Source: Gymnorhina tibicen
Taxonomy: Eukaryota; Chordata; Aves; Passeriformes; Artamidae
Length of the DNA stretch: 64,000 nucleotides
Assembly (NCBI GenBank): GCA_013399875.1
Contig: VXAZ01008014.1
Location: 92,503 to 156,502, forward strand
Direction: 5' to 3'
Shown: piece by piece, positions 60,401 to 64,000 of the stretch
Numbering within the stretch: the stretch's first letter is position 1
Layout of the letters: the number at the start of each line of letters is the position of its first letter
The notes under the pieces: model-generated
The model's input: only the letters and a program-made list of their open reading frames with translations
Told to the model about the DNA's origin: nothing
Databases searched by the model: none
Translations under genes and position numbers: made by a program

Positions 60401-63064
60401 TTAAAATTAAAGGAAATTACTTTCAGTTCAGTGCCAATTTCTAGCTCAGTGATAACAGCAAGGGGAGGAAATAAACCAGCAGCACTTTCACATACATGTA
60501 TGTGTTTATACATAGCTGGTAGAGGGGTTGGGGCCACTGCACTGAAGGGTTACGTGCATCCCCAGACATCTATTCCCCCTTGCTAGCACACAGCTGTTAA
60601 AAAGACAGAGAATGGAGTGCCTTGTTTAACCCTCTAGAGCCTCTCTTACATGCTGAGTTGTACCACTCTGACATCTAGACCCTTTAAAATAATCGACTTT
60701 ATTGAATTGTAAGACTCCAGTTTGCAGACATGGGAAGAGAAGCAAAGGCAATTGAAGAAATACGCTCAAATATGAAATATGAAGAAATAGGCTGTGGATC
60801 AATGGAAGAGCCAGGAGCAGAATTCATTAGCCACAGTTCACCTGCATGTGCTTCGCATGTTTAAAACAGCTGAGAACATTGGATATGTTCTCTGGGATAG
60901 GGCAATTGTCTTGGTGTATCTTTGCATCTTTTGTAGCCCAGAGGAGTCTTGGCTCGCTGGTTAATGCTGCTGCTGCTGCTCCCACAGTGTGAATAGCAGT
61001 ATTTCACCAAGCCAGAACTATTCTTGTTTGTCAGAGCATCATATTTCAGAGCAAACTTGGGTCTGAGGGAAGGGTAAGTATCAATGCTTCATTTCTCTTG
61101 ACTCATCATTTAATCTTTCTGGTTATGAGCCAGACATCCCCTTGTCCTTGCAGTGCACTGTTAAGAGGGAGAACAAGGCCATCCAGCCTTCAGTGCCTCT
61201 GTCTCATTCTATTTCTCTAAGCTATGAGCAGCATGGGACTTCGTGTAAGGCCTTAATGATGCCCAAGCAAAGGCTGACTTAAAAAATAAAAAAATTCCTT
61301 TGTGATCCGTGCTGTAGATGGAGCAACAAATGGACAATAAAAGGGCTGGAGACTGAAGGTAAATCCTCCCCTTAGACTAAGGGAAATTAAATGCCTTGGG
61401 GGATGTGTAATGTATGAGACTTCATTATTCTTCTTGGGACATGCAGTGTATGATCCCTTGGTCACAGAGATAAAAGAATCATAAACTCAAGTGGCTCCAC
61501 ATAGTCTGTGTGACTCAGATGGCACCAGAGAATGTGCTGGAGGTAACTAGATATAGCTCAGCCTGCCTTGTGCTGTGAAAACTGTTCCTGTGACACTGGA
61601 AATCATATTGTCCCCATACTGTCCTGTGTTCTCAGGGCAGGTAGGTACACTCTGTCTTCATGGATGGCTTGGGTAGGGAGAGGGTCTTCTGGAGGCAAGT
61701 CCAGGGCCCCAGAAGAGACACATATCAGAAATAAACCTGGGTCAGGAGGTCTGTGACCTCTTCTTCACAGTCTCAGGTACTCGCTCTTCTCCTGTGCAGT
61801 CATTCTGGCTGTTCCAGCTCATGCCCACCTCTGCTTTCTTCCCACAGAGGCCCTGGCCCTCACCCCCATCTCTCTTTCACCTACTGAGTCTTATCCACCT
61901 TGTGATGTACAAATATGTTTGTTGTCTCTACTTCCAGCTTCTGAATCCTTTTGTTCATTTGATATTTGTTTTTTGCCAAATTTTCTGCTGTTCTGAGAGG
62001 TCCCAACACATCCTCCATCTTTCCTGAGCTTTGGGAGCACATGCTTAACCTGTAATCAGCATGACTCAAAATGACAACGGTGTCTGTCCATGAAGCAAAA
62101 GAAATAATGTACTTTATTCTGCTGCTCCCTATTCAAAGATAAATTGCTTTTCTTTCCTCTAAGAGCAGAAGCTCACATCTTTACCTCTCTCCCTGGTGCC
62201 TAACAGATTTAGGACAAATCACATTCTCTGTTTTTTTTTACAGAGTTTGGGATGAAGAGAAGTTGTATGACTGGGGAACCTGACATATCTCTTATCATTG
62301 AGTTGTGGATCAAAGACAGACAATGTCTTGGTATTCCTACTGGCACTGCATAGAGGAATGTGTGTCTGCATCTTCTACATTTCTGCCATATCTGTAGATT
62401 CCAGACACATTTAATCTGTGTGTTTGCCCCTTCTCTTTGTGTATGCTGACCTGTTGCACATGTATTTTTCTGAACTTGGGTGTCTCTATGGGCTTTGTGT
62501 AAGGTCTTGTGTGGTTTTGTGTCCTTGTTGGTCTGGGGTACTTGTATCTATGCACCTGCATTTTTTGGAGGAATAGCTTGGCTCCTGCTGAAGTGTCAGC
62601 TTTAGGTCAGAGTACAAACTCCAGTGCCATATAGTAACATGCTGCAGGTTGTTTTATATTTCTTGAACTACAGGGCATCACCTTTCTCCTCTGTAGTGGA
62701 GCTAGGCTTGATTCCTTCTGCCAATGGCAGCTCCTGAACCATAAAATGTCCTTGCCTTCAAAACCATGCAGGTGTCATACCTGGAAGTGAGTAACACCTA
62801 AAGCGAGTAACGCCACAAAGCTAGCCAATGGGAAAGCAATTCCTGAATACTACTCACACTGGAAAGCCCTGCTCAGTTGTGTGAGGCATTGTAATTTGTG
62901 GCTTTGAAGCAGGACCACCTCATTTACTAAAGACCCAAAAAATATGTCTGTCATCTTGCTTTACTTCCATGGCTTTGAAGTTCTGAGAAATCCTGGGTGG
63001 ATTGTCCACCCCCTGCTCACTCTGTCTCCATCTTTTTCCTTTGTTTCTCCTTCTGCCTCTGTGA
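57442..63064. other. Gene-poor intergenic sequence
   Basis: No supported gene. A short CTG run (about 60967-60978) and several AT-rich tracts are present. An 82-codon hydrophobic frame at 57397-57645 begins inside LTR copy B and matches nothing I know. Confidence 0.55.
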
Positions 63065-63069
63065 AGATG

Positions 63070-63740
63070 TGTCTTGGTTTGAAAGACAGGTGTCTGCTAA
63101 GGAAGGCAGGAGGCCCCCTTGGAATGGAAAATACAACCCCCTTCCCTCCAAATTATTATAAATTTGAAATTAAGGGGCTTTCAGGCAAAGATATGAGGAA
63201 ATGGGAATAACAGTCTTTACTAATATATATATGTAATAAAACAATAATACAGAGAAACTGGTTTAAAGCCTGACAGCGTCAGGGATACAACCTGGCACCC
63301 TGCCGGGCAGGGTGTTGGTAGCAGTCCAATTAGGTGGTAGCTGCAGTTCTCTTTGAAATGGTCCTATTGAAGCAGTGATCTTGTAGAAAAGAAGTCTGGT
63401 CCTCCTCAGAAAGTCCAGTGGTTGTTGTGTAGCTCTTGTCCTCTGGGACCCCAGCAGGTAAGGCTGCTTGTGCTGTTTCAAACCCCAGATTTTATCCAGG
63501 TGGGAATGCTTGGCTCCTTCCCCCTGGGCGGAGCATCTCACAATGGGATGGTGAGTCATGGGGCAAGGCACTGATGGGCCCATTGACAGGAGATAGTCCA
63601 GGTTTGAGTTATCTATGAGTCATGGGGCAAGGCATTGTTGGGCCCATTAACAGAAGCTAGTCCCGAGGGAGGAGGCAAGGAACATTGCTACACCTGGTGG
63701 CAACAGCTCATGGTAATAGAATACATTGTAACCCAGGACA
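63070..63740 (-). mobile_element. Solo LTR, 671 bp, 5-bp TSD
   Basis: Plus-strand ends are tgtcttggtttgaaagac and aacccaggaca, flanked by AGATG at 63065-63069 and 63741-63745. It matches a common bird LTR type (for example gggcggagcatctcacaatg at about 63528-63547). Orientation is probably - (TGTCCTGGGTTAC.. start, TATA-like GGATAAAATC), but this is less certain than the element itself. No coding retroviral sequence is present. Confidence 0.85.
63552..63663. repeat. 48-bp tandem duplication within the 671-bp LTR
   Basis: Copies at 63552-63599 and 63616-63663 both run tgagtcatggggcaaggca..gggcccatt..acag..tagtcc, with about six mismatches and a period of 64 bp. Confidence 0.85.
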
Positions 63741-63745
63741 AGATG

Positions 63746-64000
63746 TCACCATGATGATGCTCTTGATGGATTCCTGCGTGACTCTCAAGCCGGTGCTGAT
63801 GGATTGCTGCGCTCTTTGCTGCATGCTCCAGTTCTCTCTGCAATTCAGTCTGCTGGACTGACAGGGTCCATAAATCATTCCTGGAAGGAAAGGTGCTCTG
63901 AGAGCTCTGGCCCCATTTGGGATGTGCTCATGGGACACAGCCTCACATATACCACTTGCCTGTAGACAGTGGCAGATTGGTGTAGATGCTGAGAGCTGGG
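63746..64000. other. Window end, nothing recognised
   Basis: Short stretch after the last LTR; no gene or repeat is supported. Confidence 0.5.

Noticed and set aside
30411..64000. Exons of DISP3/PTCHD2, the expected next gene
   Set aside because: No frame shows a sterol-sensing or RND-type segment; the gene presumably begins beyond 64 kb.

Overview
The window is vertebrate nuclear DNA, almost certainly from a bird. The genes are interrupted by GT-AG introns, the promoters lie in CpG-rich islands, and the repeats are avian-type: CR1 LINE 3' ends and several long-terminal-repeat (LTR) elements of chicken/songbird style. The gene order ANGPTL7-MTOR-UBIAD1 matches the conserved amniote block (human 1p36; a small chromosome in birds). 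A songbird is my guess from the LTR types, not something the genes show.

Layout: (1) 1-5164 is MTOR intron 28, which holds ANGPTL7 nested on the opposite (+) strand; its last four exons and 3'UTR are visible. (2) 5165-24252 carries MTOR exons 28 to 2 on the - strand. I joined 27 coding exons (4,211 nt, 1,403 codons plus two bases) with every phase consistent. They cover the N-terminal HEAT repeats, the middle HEAT region and the start of the FAT domain; the rest of FAT and the kinase domain lie left of the window. The introns hold one CR1 and one LTR, both in the sense orientation of MTOR. (3) 24253-26859 is the head-to-head promoter interval: the MTOR CpG island and non-coding exon 1, a decayed CR1 copy, then the UBIAD1 CpG island. 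(4) 26860-28794 is UBIAD1 (+, two coding exons, 336 aa), followed by a long 3'UTR. (5) About 30.4-64 kb is gene-poor. It contains two MIR-like SINEs, microsatellites and five LTR insertions, four of which have exact target-site duplications.

The three genes are functionally separate: mTOR kinase (growth control), UBIAD1 (menaquinone-4/CoQ prenyltransferase) and ANGPTL7 (secreted fibrinogen-domain protein). They share a locus, not a pathway.

The most unusual object is the 1,460-bp LTR element at 48,896-50,355, bounded by a perfect ACCTC duplication. It carries a GC-rich insert ending in an in-frame copy of the first ~38 residues of a MAP4K-family kinase (closest to TNIK), apparently spanning a spliced exon 1/exon 2 junction. 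This looks like host-gene capture inside an LTR. Other points of interest are two 328-bp solo LTRs with different 6-bp duplications 15 kb apart, an LTR with an internal 48-bp duplication, upstream ORFs at the MTOR and UBIAD1 starts, and a sense-oriented LTR with a poly(A) signal 91 bp from an MTOR exon.
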